A DNA stretch of 11,624 nt from an uncultured Clostridia bacterium (GCA_904501765.1 CAJGCM010000064.1:1-11624), one strand, 5' to 3'. Positions 1 to 7,716 are shown, numbered from the stretch's first letter. Made by a program: numbers and translations. Notes: generated from the letters alone by a model not told the origin.

Positions 1-377
1 CCCAAAAGGTTTCCCGCCATCATTCCCGCCTGGCTGACTAAGAATATCTGCAAAAATTCCGTGAATTTAAGCTTTGACTTTGCCCTGAACACGCTCTTCA
101 TTCCCCTCGTTATGAGCAAGAAAATCGGGAAGGCGATAACGTACATAGATATTATCTGAATGAGCCAAGAAAACCACCAGGTGTTGGCAAGAGCGCTATA
201 CGCATCCTTTCCATATATTAAAATCACGCCGAACTGTATTCCGTAGGACACGGCGTAGGCTGTAATCATAAAAATGAAAACCGCAAGGAAGAATCTTGAA
301 AAACGCCCCCTGGCTTCCTTTTCGTTATCTATTGTGAAATTGCTCCATCCGTCTGGATTGTAATATCCGTAATTCAT
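1..377 (-). CDS. Probable CPBP-family intramembrane protease, N-terminal part (cut by window edge)
   Basis: This gene begins at the ATG at 377-375 and runs off the left edge, so only 125 N-terminal residues are visible. The protein opens with a short polar, Tyr/Asn-rich segment (MNYGYYNPDGWSNF), then two hydrophobic stretches at about residues 28-55 and 67-92 (the second starts at NTWWFSWLIQ), and the beginning of a third (FLQIFLVSQAGMMAGNLLG). This layout, including the Gly-Asn-Leu-Gly of the third helix, resembles clostridial CPBP (CAAX-processing-like) membrane glutamic proteases. The catalytic EExxxR and downstream His motifs would lie outside the window, so the assignment rests on resemblance of the N-terminal region only. 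The start is supported by an AAAGGA ribosome binding site about 10 bases upstream. It is transcribed divergently from the DUF1846 gene, with a roughly 100-base leader from its predicted promoter. Alternative: another multi-pass membrane protein of unknown role. Confidence 0.65.
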   Translation of the reverse strand, partial: MNYGYYNPDGWSNFTIDNEKEARGRFSRFFLAVFIFMITAYAVSYGIQFGVILIYGKDAYSALANTWWFSWLIQIISMYVIAFPIFLLITRGMKSVFRAKSKLKFTEFLQIFLVSQAGMMAGNLL

Positions 378-486
378 AAAAAAACCGTCCTTTCTCGGGT
401 TTTTCGGGGAACTTAAATAAAGCGCAGCTTAGCGATTTTTGATTGTTTGCGTCAGCCACGTAGGTAATCCTTTTGTCTGTCTAATA

Positions 487-515
487 ATTCTAACACGAAA
501 GCTCCTATAAAACAA
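487..515 (-). promoter_or_regulatory. Predicted sigma-A promoter for the CPBP-like gene
   Basis: Read on the minus strand, a TTGTTT -35 box (515-510) and a TAGAAT -10 box (492-487) are separated by 17 bases. The -10 box is good and the -35 box is weak (only TTG matches). Transcription would start near 480, leaving a leader of about 100 bases. Apart from weak hairpins I see no recognisable RNA element in that leader. Confidence 0.55.
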
Positions 516-610
516 GTGAAAATTGTTAATAAATAAAAATTTATATAAAAACACTAAAATAAGAGTCTGATATTCGTTAAAAATTTCATACTCAAAAGCG
601 CCCAAGATGC

Positions 611-639
611 TTGAAAAATATTTTGCTTTGTGGTAAAAT
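611..639 (+). promoter_or_regulatory. Predicted sigma-A promoter for the DUF1846 gene
   Basis: TTGAAA (611-616) and TAAAAT (634-639) are separated by exactly 17 bases, close to the housekeeping consensus. The expected transcription start is near 646. This decides the start of the next gene: the in-frame GTG at 630 and ATG at 642 lie within or at the edge of the promoter and would be upstream of the transcript or without a ribosome binding site. Confidence 0.65.
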
Positions 640-671
640 TGATGCATAATGTTTTTGGAAGTGTGGTAGGG

Positions 672-2159
672 ATGTTTAAACAAGGTTTTGACAACGACAA
701 ATATTTGAAGCTCCAATCCGAAAAAATCAAGGAGCGAATAGACTTCTTTGGCGGAAAGCTGTATCTTGAATTTGGCGGAAAGCTTTTTGACGATTTTCAC
801 GCATCAAGAGTTCTCCCCGGCTTTGCTCCAGACAGTAAGATAAAAATGCTTATCGAGCTTAAGGACAGAGCTGAAATCATAATAGCTATAAATACCGCCG
901 ATATTGAGAAAAACAAAATAAGAGGCGACCTTGGCATAACCTATGACCTTGACGTGCTTCGTCTTATAGACGCCTTCCGCGGTTACGGGCTTTACGTAGG
1001 CTCGGTTGTAATGACGAGATATAAGGACAACCCCGTAGCGGAGGCATTCAAGAAAAAGCTTGAGGAGCTTGGCATCAAGGTTTATAAGCATTACGGTATC
1101 GACAGCTATCCTTACAATATTCCTCTTATTATGTCGGAGGACGGCTTCGGCAAGAATGAATATGCAGAAACCACAAGACCCTTAGTGGTGGTAACCGCCC
1201 CCGGTCCCGGCTCGGGAAAGATGGCGACCTGCCTCTCCCAGATATACCACGACAGCAAGAAGGGAATAAAATCGGGCTACGCAAAATTTGAAACCTTCCC
1301 TATATGGAACCTTCCTCTCTCGCACCCGGTAAATCTTGCCTACGAGGCTGCGACGGCTGACCTTGCGGACGTAAATATGATAGACCCCTTCCATCTTGAG
1401 GCATACGGTGTTACCACCGTTAACTATAACCGTGACGTTGAGGTGTTTCCCGTGCTTCGCTCTATGCTTATGAGCATTCTCGGAGAATGCCCCTACAAGT
1501 CCCCCACGGATATGGGCGTAAATATGGCAGGCTTTGCGATATATGACGACGAGGCTGTTTGCGCAGCCGCAGAGCAGGAAATTGTAAGAAGATATTACAA
1601 TGCTCTCTGCAACGTGAGAAAGGGCAACGGCAGCCAGGTAGAAATTCATAAAATAGAGCTTCTTATGCGTCAGCTTTCCATAGATGCGGATGTGTCGAGA
1701 AAATGCGTATCAGCCGCTGTAGCAAAGGCTGAGGAAACCGAAGCTCCCGCAGTGGCAATAGAGCTTAACGACGGAAGGATTGTGACGGGAAAAACCTCGT
1801 CCCTCCTCGGCGCCTCCTCTGCGGCTCTCCTAAACGCACTCAAGGCGTTGGCTGGAATAGACAAGGATAAGGACATAATCTCGAAGGATATTTTAAAGCC
1901 TATACAGACCCTCAAAACGGAGAATCTCGGTAACCACAATCCCCGGCTTCATACCGACGAGGTGCTGATAGCTCTCGCAATTTCCGCAGTAACCGACGAG
2001 GATTCAAAGCGCGCTATGGAGGCAATAGACGGCTTAAGGTACGCCGAGGTACATTCCACCGTTATCCTCTCACAGGTTGATTCGTCAACCTTCCGTAAGC
2101 TGGGGCTTAACCTCTCCTGCGAGCCGAAATACCAAACCAAAAAGCTTTATCACAACTGA
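672..2159 (+). CDS. DUF1846 family protein (function not established)
   Basis: This encodes a 495-residue protein whose full length matches the DUF1846 family, widespread in Firmicutes and Actinobacteria. Recognisable conserved blocks are GFDNDKYLKLQSEKIKERI (about 5-23), GGKLYLEFGGKLFDDFHASR (27-46), NKIRGDLGITYDLDVLRLID (81-100), VVVTAPGPGSGK (172-183) and FETFPIWNLPLSHPVN (206-221). The APGPGSGK loop looks like a phosphate-binding loop but lacks the Walker A spacing and the following Ser/Thr. No signal peptide or membrane helix is seen, so it is probably cytosolic. The ATG at 672 was chosen because homologues start just before GFD..YLKLQSE, because GGAAG (657-661) lies 10 bases upstream, and because the predicted transcript starts near 646. 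The gene stands alone between its own promoter and a hairpin terminator. The biochemical role is unknown to me, and older nucleotide or sugar-binding suggestions remain unproven. Confidence 0.9.
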   Translation: MFKQGFDNDKYLKLQSEKIKERIDFFGGKLYLEFGGKLFDDFHASRVLPGFAPDSKIKMLIELKDRAEIIIAINTADIEKNKIRGDLGITYDLDVLRLIDAFRGYGLYVGSVVMTRYKDNPVAEAFKKKLEELGIKVYKHYGIDSYPYNIPLIMSEDGFGKNEYAETTRPLVVVTAPGPGSGKMATCLSQIYHDSKKGIKSGYAKFETFPIWNLPLSHPVNLAYEAATADLADVNMIDPFHLEAYGVTTVNYNRDVEVFPVLRSMLMSILGECPYKSPTDMGVNMAGFAIYDDEAVCAAAEQEIVRRYYNALCNVRKGNGSQVEIHKIELLMRQLSIDADVSRKCVSAAVAKAEETEAPAVAIELNDGRIVTGKTSSLLGASSAALLNALKALAGIDKDKDIISKDILKPIQTLKTENLGNHNPRLHTDEVLIALAISAVTDEDSKRAMEAIDGLRYAEVHSTVILSQVDSSTFRKLGLNLSCEPKYQTKKLYHN

Positions 2160-2203
2160 TTTTTCAAAAAGTGCAGGGCGTAATATCCGTCACTGAAGCA
2201 AAC

Positions 2204-2231
2204 AGGCAGCTCGTTTTGAGCTGCCTATTTT
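2204..2231 (+). terminator. Rho-independent terminator after the DUF1846 gene
   Basis: A perfect 9-bp stem AGGCAGCTC (2204-2212) / GAGCTGCCT (2218-2226) encloses a GTTTT loop and is followed by ATTTT. The short, interrupted T tract suggests incomplete termination. Some read-through could feed the DUF4317 gene, which has no clear promoter of its own. Confidence 0.75.
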
Positions 2232-2277
2232 AAAAATAAATGTCAAGAACTGAAGGGCAAGAAAGGCCAAAAGAAAA

Positions 2278-3405
2278 ATGACTGCTAAAGAATTAAGAGA
2301 AATAAAAAGACGAATAAGACCTGAAAAAAGTAATATTCCCAAAATCGTAGGATGCCTTGTTAACGGTAACAAGGCAGTGGTGTCAAAAATAAATCAGCCC
2401 TTAGGCGCAGCAGATAGCCTCGTGTCAGAAAAGCTGCTTTCGGCTATGAGAAAAACACTCAGTGGGACAATAGGAGTTAATCTGACTGAGATTTCCTTCA
2501 GCACAGCTGAGGTAAGCGGGAGTGAAGAGCATAAGCTTCTGATGGAGCTGCGCCGTACAAGACTCAGTGACGAGGGTGTGCTGGATAAATTCTATAGGAG
2601 GGTTGCAGACTCTCTGAATTTTGAAGGAAATTATCTTATACTCCTGGCAAATGATTTGTACGATGTCTTTTCATATTCAAAAGACGGAGAGCGTGCCGAC
2701 AGCGGGGAAACCTTTTCTTATATCCTGTGCGCTATCTGCCCAATTAAGAGCCTTAACGAAACCGTATCCTTTAAGGAGTCGGACAATTTGTTCCATCCTA
2801 TGAGCGCCATATCCGTTCTATCCTCGCCTGAGGCAGGATTTATGTTTCCGACCTTTGACGACAGAAAAACCAATATATATGGGGCGCTGTATTACGCAAG
2901 AGGTATGGCGGAAAATTATCCCGACCTTTTAATGAACCTATTTAAAAGAGAAGCTTATATGCCGCCTAAAGCTCAGAAGGAAGCCTTTAGTCAGTGTCTG
3001 TCGGATACGTTGGGAGGAGATTGCAGCCTTGAGGTTGTAAAAGCTCTTCACAATAGGGTAGAAGAGCTGCAAAAGGCGGCAAAGGAGTCAAAGGACGAGG
3101 AGCCCGTCATTTTAAGCCGAGGTGTTGTGAAAAATATTCTTGAGGACTATGGCGTAGGGGAAGAGAAGCTCGAAGAGCTTGGTAAAGCCTTTGACGAAAG
3201 CTTTGGTGTCGGAGCGGAAATAGTTCCGAAAAACCTGATTTCAACAAATAAATTCGAAGTGAAAACCCCTGAGGTATCTATAAAAGTAGACCCCGAATAT
3301 AAGGATTTAATATCCACAAGGACAGTAAACGGGGAAAGATACGTTTTAATAAAGGTAATGGGAGATGTATCAATAAACGGCATCACTCTTTCGAAAGAGG
3401 AATAA
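2278..3405 (+). CDS. DUF4317 family protein (function unknown)
   Basis: This encodes a 375-residue soluble protein recognised as DUF4317, a family I associate mainly with clostridia. The diagnostic N-terminus is present: an E(L/I)xEI(K/R)RR start, then RPEKSNIPKIVGCLVNGNK (residues 19-37), then KTLSGTIGVNL (about 59-69). The central NYLILLANDLYDVFSY and ILCAICPIK segments also fit the family. The C-terminal third is charged and may contain a helical segment (VEELQKAAKESKDEE), ending in a short beta-rich tail (YVLIKVMGDVSINGITL). There is no signal peptide, membrane helix or recognisable catalytic motif. The ATG start has an AAAGG site 11 bases upstream, which is slightly long. I see no convincing promoter in the 118 bases after DUF1846, so expression may come from read-through or a weak unrecognised promoter. 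It converges on lysA across a shared bidirectional terminator. No function is proposed. Confidence 0.88.
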   Translation: MTAKELREIKRRIRPEKSNIPKIVGCLVNGNKAVVSKINQPLGAADSLVSEKLLSAMRKTLSGTIGVNLTEISFSTAEVSGSEEHKLLMELRRTRLSDEGVLDKFYRRVADSLNFEGNYLILLANDLYDVFSYSKDGERADSGETFSYILCAICPIKSLNETVSFKESDNLFHPMSAISVLSSPEAGFMFPTFDDRKTNIYGALYYARGMAENYPDLLMNLFKREAYMPPKAQKEAFSQCLSDTLGGDCSLEVVKALHNRVEELQKAAKESKDEEPVILSRGVVKNILEDYGVGEEKLEELGKAFDESFGVGAEIVPKNLISTNKFEVKTPEVSIKVDPEYKDLISTRTVNGERYVLIKVMGDVSINGITLSKEE

Positions 3406-3455
3406 AGCTCCTTGCTGTGTAAGACACCTGAATTCAACTAAAAACCTTCGTCGTG

Positions 3456-3513
3456 AAAAATAAATAGCGGTTGCCGACCAATCTGGGAAAATGGCAACCG
3501 CTATTTATTTTTT
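3456..3513. terminator. Bidirectional Rho-independent terminator between DUF4317 gene and lysA
   Basis: A perfect 20-bp inverted repeat has arms at 3456-3475 and 3493-3512. Each contains the GC-rich core GCGGTTGCC or its complement GGCAACCGC, plus an A/T-rich outer part, so a U tract follows the hairpin on either strand. The 17-base loop contains a small CCA/TGG inner pairing. It lies 50 bases after the DUF4317 stop and 46 bases after the lysA stop, so it ends both convergent transcripts. Confidence 0.9.
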
Positions 3514-3558
3514 CAGTCGGTATTTGCTAAAAAGGGGCGCATCAGCCGAATATGCCGA

Positions 3559-4884
3559 TTACACGTCCAGCGCCGCAAGATGTTCGGGGCTTTCTCTCTT
3601 GACGGCAACGTAGGACTCTCCGTCGGCGAGCATAACTACAGGCGGCCTTGGAATTTTGTTGTAATTCGACGCCATAGAGTAGTGATATGCGCCCGTTGTA
3701 AGACAGGCGAGAAGGTCGCCACGCTTTATGTCCCTCGGCATCGGTACGTTTTCCTGAAGAATATCTCCGCTCTCACAGCACCTTCCGACCACAGAGCAAA
3801 GCTCGTAGTCCTCGGGAACGTCACCTGCAACAGGCAGTATTGTGTAAGGTGAGCCGTAGAGGGCGAACCTCGGATTGTCGGTCATACCGCCGTCAACCGA
3901 AACGTAGGACTTGTAGCCGGGAATTCTCTTGACAGTGCCAACCGTGTATAAGGTAAGCCCTGCATCGGCAACGATGCTCCGCCCCGGCTCAAAGGAAATT
4001 TTCGGCAGCTCAATTCTCAATTCGCAGGCGTAAGCCTTCATAGCGGCGCCGACCTTTTTTATGTTTTCGGCAATATCTATCGTGGGCTGCTCTTTAACGT
4101 ACCTTACGCCCCAGCCGCCACCGATATCAAGCTCCTTCGCCATAAAACCAAGGGAGTCATATATGTCTTTTGTAAACTTAAGCATTACACGGGTAGTGGC
4201 TAAATATACCTCAGAGTCAAAAATCTGAGAGCCTACGTGGCAATGGAAGCCGCAAAGCTCAACAGAGGGAAGGGAGAGCGCCAGAGCGGTAATCTCCTCA
4301 GCCTGACCTGTTTCAATAGCGGAGCCAAACTTGGAGTCCACCTTTCCCGTAGCAACCGCCGCATAGGTATGAGGGTCTATACCCGGGGTAATTCTTAAAA
4401 GTATCTTTTGTCTTTTTCTTTGTCTTCCCGCAATTTCGTCAATGGCAAAAAGCTCCTCGGAATTGTCGACGACGAAATATCCTACCCCCGCCTTTATCGC
4501 ATAAGCAATATCCTCGTCGGTTTTATTGTTGGAATGGAAATATGCTCTCTCAAGAGGAAAGTCCGCCAAACCCGCAGTGTAAATCTCGCCCCTTGAAACG
4601 ACGTCGGTTCCCATACCTTCTTCCTTCATTATCTCATAAATCCTCTTAAATGAGGCGGCCTTTGATGCGTAAAGCACCTGAGCGTCCTCACCGAAGGTTT
4701 CCCTGACGGCTGCAAGATAGGTTCTGCATCTTTGTCTGATGCGCTCCTCGTCGTAAAGATAAAGAGGAGTGCCGTATTTTTTTGCAAGAGGAGTAAGGGG
4801 CATATTTGCAAAGCAAAGCTCACCGCTCATATCTCTCTTTAAATTCTCGCAAATCATTTCATTTTTTTCAATAGTAGTAATCAA
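3559..4884 (-). CDS. lysA: Diaminopimelate decarboxylase
   Basis: LysA is a PLP enzyme that decarboxylates meso-diaminopimelate to L-lysine, the last step of the pathway. The 441-residue protein has the fold-type III layout. The N-terminal barrel carries YASKA with the PLP Schiff-base Lys75, FHCHVGSQ (213-220), the phosphate-binding GGGWG (255-259) and EPGRSIV (299-305). The C-terminal domain carries GRCCESGD with the substrate-binding Cys370-Glu371, and TGAYHYSMASNYN (397-409). Length is normal for the family. The start is TTG at 4884-4882, because GAGGAG (4898-4893) sits 8 bases upstream. The next in-frame ATG (4860) has no ribosome binding site. It is the last gene of the riboswitch-controlled dapA-dapB-ddh-lysA operon, 42 bases after ddh, with a small hairpin immediately before its ribosome binding site, and it ends at the bidirectional terminator. 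Confidence 0.97.
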   Translation of the reverse strand: MITTIEKNEMICENLKRDMSGELCFANMPLTPLAKKYGTPLYLYDEERIRQRCRTYLAAVRETFGEDAQVLYASKAASFKRIYEIMKEEGMGTDVVSRGEIYTAGLADFPLERAYFHSNNKTDEDIAYAIKAGVGYFVVDNSEELFAIDEIAGRQRKRQKILLRITPGIDPHTYAAVATGKVDSKFGSAIETGQAEEITALALSLPSVELCGFHCHVGSQIFDSEVYLATTRVMLKFTKDIYDSLGFMAKELDIGGGWGVRYVKEQPTIDIAENIKKVGAAMKAYACELRIELPKISFEPGRSIVADAGLTLYTVGTVKRIPGYKSYVSVDGGMTDNPRFALYGSPYTILPVAGDVPEDYELCSVVGRCCESGDILQENVPMPRDIKRGDLLACLTTGAYHYSMASNYNKIPRPPVVMLADGESYVAVKRESPEHLAALDV

Positions 4885-4900
4885 GGTAATAACTCCTCAT

Positions 4901-4922
4901 AAGAGCTGAAAGGCTCTTTTTT
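4901..4922 (+). terminator. Small GAAA-capped hairpin between ddh and lysA, terminator-like on the plus strand
   Basis: AAGAGCT (4901-4907), a GAAA tetraloop, and GGCTCTT (4912-4918) form a 7-bp stem with one wobble. It is followed by a run of Ts ending at 4922. On the plus strand, antisense to the operon, this is a textbook short intrinsic terminator. On the operon strand the same bases form a hairpin preceded by As and ending two bases before the lysA GAGGAG site. There it cannot terminate, but it could affect lysA translation or mRNA processing. Which role matters is not decidable from sequence. Confidence 0.5.
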
Positions 4923-4926
4923 ATTA

Positions 4927-5904
4927 TCAGAGCATATGCGCCCTGATTTCCTCACCCGACATCTCGCTGATATCGGCAGGGGCTACGTCGAACACGGTAA
5001 GGGCGCCTATACGACCTCTCGCCGCCATCTTATAAACCGCCCTTGCGTAAGCCACAAGAACACTTGCGGTAAATTCGGGGTTTGAGTCTAATTTAAGGCT
5101 GAATTCCACGGTGTGAGTATTTTCACCGTCAAAGCCTGTTTTTCCGTTTCTTATAACCGAGCCGCCGTGAGGCATGCCGGAGTGCTTCTCACGAAGCTCC
5201 TCCGCTGTGATAAAGGTCACGGTGGTGTCGTAATCGGCAAAATAATTTGGCATTTCCTTTATCTCTTTTTCAATACGTACCAAATCTGCGCCGTCTTTTG
5301 CAACCACGAAGCACACTCTCTTGTGCTTTTCTGCGGTAGAGAGGGCGGGGGATTTTCCCGAGCGCACCTCTGCCAGCGCCTCCTCTATGGGCACCGTGTA
5401 TTGCCTTGCGTCAACAACTCCCTCTATTCTTCTGATAGCATCGGAATGTCCCTGACTTATTCCCGTTCCCCAGAAGGTGTAGTTTTCGCCCTCGGGTAAA
5501 ACAGCCGATGCGTAAAGCCTTGCCACCGAGAAAAGACCGGGGTCCCAGCCCGCTGAAATTAGAGCGGTGTGAGAGGTGCTTTTAGCAGCCTCGTCAACTG
5601 CGGCAAAATGCTCAGGAATTTTTGCGTGTGTATCAAAGCTGTCAAGCACGTTGAAATTCCTTGCCAGCTCGGGGGTTATATGTGGCAAATCCGTAGCACT
5701 TCCTCCACAGAGAATGAGTACGTCTATTTTGTCCTTGAACTTAAGCACGTCGTTCGCAGAATAAACCGGAGCACCTGTTACGGTCTTAAGAGTGTCGGGA
5801 GCTCTGCGTGTGAAAATTCCAATAAGCTCCACATCCTTGTGATACCTTGCGGCGCATTCAACGCCGCGACCCAGGTTTCCGTATCCGTATATAGCGATTT
5901 TCAT
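4927..5904 (-). CDS. ddh: meso-Diaminopimelate D-dehydrogenase
   Basis: Ddh makes meso-2,6-diaminopimelate in one NADPH-dependent step from L-2-amino-6-oxopimelate (open form of tetrahydrodipicolinate) and ammonia, bypassing the four-step succinylase or acetylase branches. The 325-residue length is typical. Visible elements are the N-terminal dinucleotide fold GYGNLG (7-12), a FTRR cofactor-phosphate contact (31-34), CGGSATDLP (66-74), VLDSFDTHAKIP (86-97) and SAGWDPGLFS (117-126), the substrate loop. These are followed by GTGISQGHSDA (146-156) and the C-terminal SNPEFTASVLVAYARA region typical of the family. The ATG start has AGGAG about seven bases upstream. It follows dapB by 32 bases and precedes lysA by 42, so it is co-transcribed under the lysine riboswitch. 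No lesion or missing key motif is seen. Confidence 0.97.
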   Translation of the reverse strand: MKIAIYGYGNLGRGVECAARYHKDVELIGIFTRRAPDTLKTVTGAPVYSANDVLKFKDKIDVLILCGGSATDLPHITPELARNFNVLDSFDTHAKIPEHFAAVDEAAKSTSHTALISAGWDPGLFSVARLYASAVLPEGENYTFWGTGISQGHSDAIRRIEGVVDARQYTVPIEEALAEVRSGKSPALSTAEKHKRVCFVVAKDGADLVRIEKEIKEMPNYFADYDTTVTFITAEELREKHSGMPHGGSVIRNGKTGFDGENTHTVEFSLKLDSNPEFTASVLVAYARAVYKMAARGRIGALTVFDVAPADISEMSGEEIRAHML

Positions 5905-5936
5905 ATTTTTCTCCTTGTTTTTAAGAAACGAAAGCT

Positions 5937-6722
5937 TTAAATCGAGGTAGCCTCTTCCGTCTTTTTTGCTCCCCCGGTAATCAGACTGTTCATGTCGTAA
6001 AGTCCTACGTCGCAGCCAAGAAGGAAACTTGCTGCCGCAATAGCGCCTTCCGCAAAGAGCGCCCTGTCGTGCGCCTCATGCTTTAAGGTTATCGTCTGAT
6101 TGTTAGTACCCACGATAACCTCGTGAATACCAACTATATTTCCCATTCTCACTGAATGAATACCTATTTCCTCGGGAGTTCTTTTTCCGTGACCTGCTCT
6201 GCCCATGTTGAGGGTCGCTCCCTCCTTTACCTCGCAAATAGCGTTCGCAATCATAAGAGCTGTGCCGCTGGGAGCGTCAATTTTCCTGTTGTGATGTCTT
6301 TCTATAATTTCGATATCAGCCTCCGGCATAGCCTCTGCGGTCTTTTTTGCCAATTCTATCAGCAAAGCAATACCGAGGGACATGTTACCCGAATGAAATA
6401 CAGGGATATGCTTTGCCGCCTCTTCTATAACGAGCAGCTCTTCCTCAGTGTGTCCCGTAGTGGCAACAACGGTGGGGATATTGTTAGAAACGGCAAAATC
6501 CATAAGACTCTCCGTACAGCTGTGGTGAGAGAAATCTATAATGCAGTCAATCCCTGCGGCTGCGCCGATATCTTCAAAACGGCAGAGCACGGTGTCAGCC
6601 TCGTCGCCCTTGGCGTTTACGTCAACGCCAAGCGCAATATGCGCACACCTGAATCCGCTATGGCAAAGCTTAACGACCTCACGCCCCATATAGCCGCAAT
6701 ATCCGTTTAATAATATATTCAT
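5937..6722 (-). CDS. dapB: 4-Hydroxy-tetrahydrodipicolinate reductase
   Basis: DapB reduces the DapA product, 4-hydroxy-tetrahydrodipicolinate, to tetrahydrodipicolinate with NAD(P)H. The 261-residue protein shows the N-terminal Rossmann motif NGYCGYMG (6-13), DFSHHSCTE (63-71), VVATTGHT (85-92) and the signature ERHHNRKIDAPSGTA (141-155), with the catalytic His143/His144 region and substrate Lys147. The chosen start is the ATG at 6722-6720, preceded by AGGAAG six bases upstream, and it gives the standard N-terminus MNILLNGYCGYMG. A TTG eight codons earlier (6746) is in frame but would add a non-conserved polar extension containing the ribosome binding site. dapB starts 31 bases after dapA, second in the operon. 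Confidence 0.96.
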   Translation of the reverse strand: MNILLNGYCGYMGREVVKLCHSGFRCAHIALGVDVNAKGDEADTVLCRFEDIGAAAGIDCIIDFSHHSCTESLMDFAVSNNIPTVVATTGHTEEELLVIEEAAKHIPVFHSGNMSLGIALLIELAKKTAEAMPEADIEIIERHHNRKIDAPSGTALMIANAICEVKEGATLNMGRAGHGKRTPEEIGIHSVRMGNIVGIHEVIVGTNNQTITLKHEAHDRALFAEGAIAAASFLLGCDVGLYDMNSLITGGAKKTEEATSI

Positions 6723-6753
6723 AACGTTCTTCCTGTTTTCCTTCAATTTTAAA

Positions 6754-7638
6754 TCAAATAAGCTTTTGCTCTTTCATGAGAGAAAGAAGCTTTGCTTCAT
6801 TCGCCTCTTCCATTTTGGTCAGGGGAAGGCGAAGGTAGTTTTCGCCAAATCCCATAGCTGCGCAAGCCGCCTTGGCGGGAATGGGGTTAACCTCGCAGAA
6901 CAGAGCGTTAACAAGGGGGAGAAGTTTTAATTGAGCCTCTCTTGCCTCGGCAACTCTGCCCTGAAGGAAATCGTCGCACATCTGTTGCGTAGCCTTCGGC
7001 ATTATGTTTGAAAGCACGGATATAACTCCGACGCCTCCCAAAGAAAGAATAGGAACAATCTGGTCGTCGTTTCCCGAATAAATGTCGATTTTATCTCCGC
7101 AAAGAGCCGCAAGCTCGGCAATCTGGGATATGTTACCCGATGCCTCTTTTATAGCGACGATGTTGGGATGCTCCGCTAATTTTGCAACCGTTGCGGGTAA
7201 GATGTTACAGCCTGTACGGCTGGGAACGTTATAAAGAATGCAAGGCTTGCTTGCCGCATCCGCAACTGCGCTGAATGACTCTATAAGCCCTTTCTGTGTC
7301 GCCTTATTGTAGTAGGGAGTAACAAGAAGAACGGCATCAACTCCCACCTCACAGGCGTATTTTGTAAGCTCTATGGAATAAGATGTGTCGTTGGAGCCCG
7401 TTCCTGCTATTACGGGAACTTTGCCACCTACCCTGTCAACACAGAATTTTATAGCGGCCTTATGCTCCTCGTCGGTAAGCGTGGAAGCCTCACCCGTAGT
7501 TCCTGTAACCACTATCGCCGCAATGCCTTCGTTTATTTGAAAATCTATGAGTCTGCCAAAACTCTCGAAATCAATGCCGTCTTTTGTAAGAGGGGTAATA
7601 ATAGCGGTAGCCGCACCAACAAATACAGTCTTTTTCAT
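6754..7638 (-). CDS. dapA: 4-Hydroxy-tetrahydrodipicolinate synthase
   Basis: DapA condenses pyruvate with L-aspartate semialdehyde, the committed step to diaminopimelate and lysine. The 294-residue protein is a class I aldolase (TIM barrel) of normal length. Key residues are visible: TGTTGEAST with Thr47/Thr48 (45-53), TPYYNKATQKGL with the catalytic Tyr pair 109-110, YNVPSRTG with substrate-binding Arg141, and AIKEASG with Schiff-base Lys164. The start is the ATG at 7638-7636, with AAAGGAG nine bases upstream, giving the conserved opening (VFVGAATAIITP). An open frame continues 58 codons further upstream but runs through the terminator and aptamer of the leader and is not coding. First gene of the operon and immediate target of the lysine riboswitch. 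Confidence 0.97.
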   Translation of the reverse strand: MKKTVFVGAATAIITPLTKDGIDFESFGRLIDFQINEGIAAIVVTGTTGEASTLTDEEHKAAIKFCVDRVGGKVPVIAGTGSNDTSYSIELTKYACEVGVDAVLLVTPYYNKATQKGLIESFSAVADAASKPCILYNVPSRTGCNILPATVAKLAEHPNIVAIKEASGNISQIAELAALCGDKIDIYSGNDDQIVPILSLGGVGVISVLSNIMPKATQQMCDDFLQGRVAEAREAQLKLLPLVNALFCEVNPIPAKAACAAMGFGENYLRLPLTKMEEANEAKLLSLMKEQKLI

Positions 7639-7685
7639 TTTGAAATGCTCCTTTGAAATAATTATGTGTAAAATTGACTTAATAT

Positions 7686-7716
7686 AAAAGGGATAGCCGC
7701 ATAATACAGCTATCCC
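7686..7716 (-). terminator. Riboswitch-controlled intrinsic terminator upstream of dapA
   Basis: On the minus strand GGGATAGC (7716-7709) pairs with GCTATCCC (7697-7690). Two further inner pairs (U-G, G-C) leave a seven-base loop, and TTTT (7689-7686) then ATATT follow. This is the expression platform of the lysine riboswitch. Its 5' arm contains GATAGCT (7714-7708), exactly complementary to AGCTATC (7751-7745) at the 3' end of aptamer stem P1, so terminator and antiterminator are mutually exclusive. Confidence 0.93.

Noticed and set aside
630..671. Earlier starts (GTG 630, ATG 642) for the DUF1846 gene
   Set aside because: They lie inside or right after the predicted promoter and lack a ribosome binding site; homologues start near the ATG at 672.
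429..800. Minus-strand open frame of 123 codons over the intergenic region and the start of DUF1846
   Set aside because: It crosses the plus-strand promoter and the conserved DUF1846 N-terminus, has low-complexity Phe/Leu-rich content and no ribosome binding site that stands out.
1182..1649. Minus-strand open frame of 155 codons inside the DUF1846 gene
   Set aside because: Antisense to a strongly conserved coding region and no recognisable protein; a frame shadow.
5113..5940. Plus-strand open frames antisense to ddh
   Set aside because: Shadows of a well-supported, fully conserved gene; no independent coding evidence.
6156..6710. Plus-strand open frame of 184 codons antisense to dapB
   Set aside because: It overlaps the whole conserved dapB sequence and its translation has no recognisable domain; explained by codon composition of dapB.
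6723..6746. TTG start eight codons upstream for dapB
   Set aside because: The extension contains the AGGAAG site of the ATG at 6722 and does not match the DapB N-terminus.
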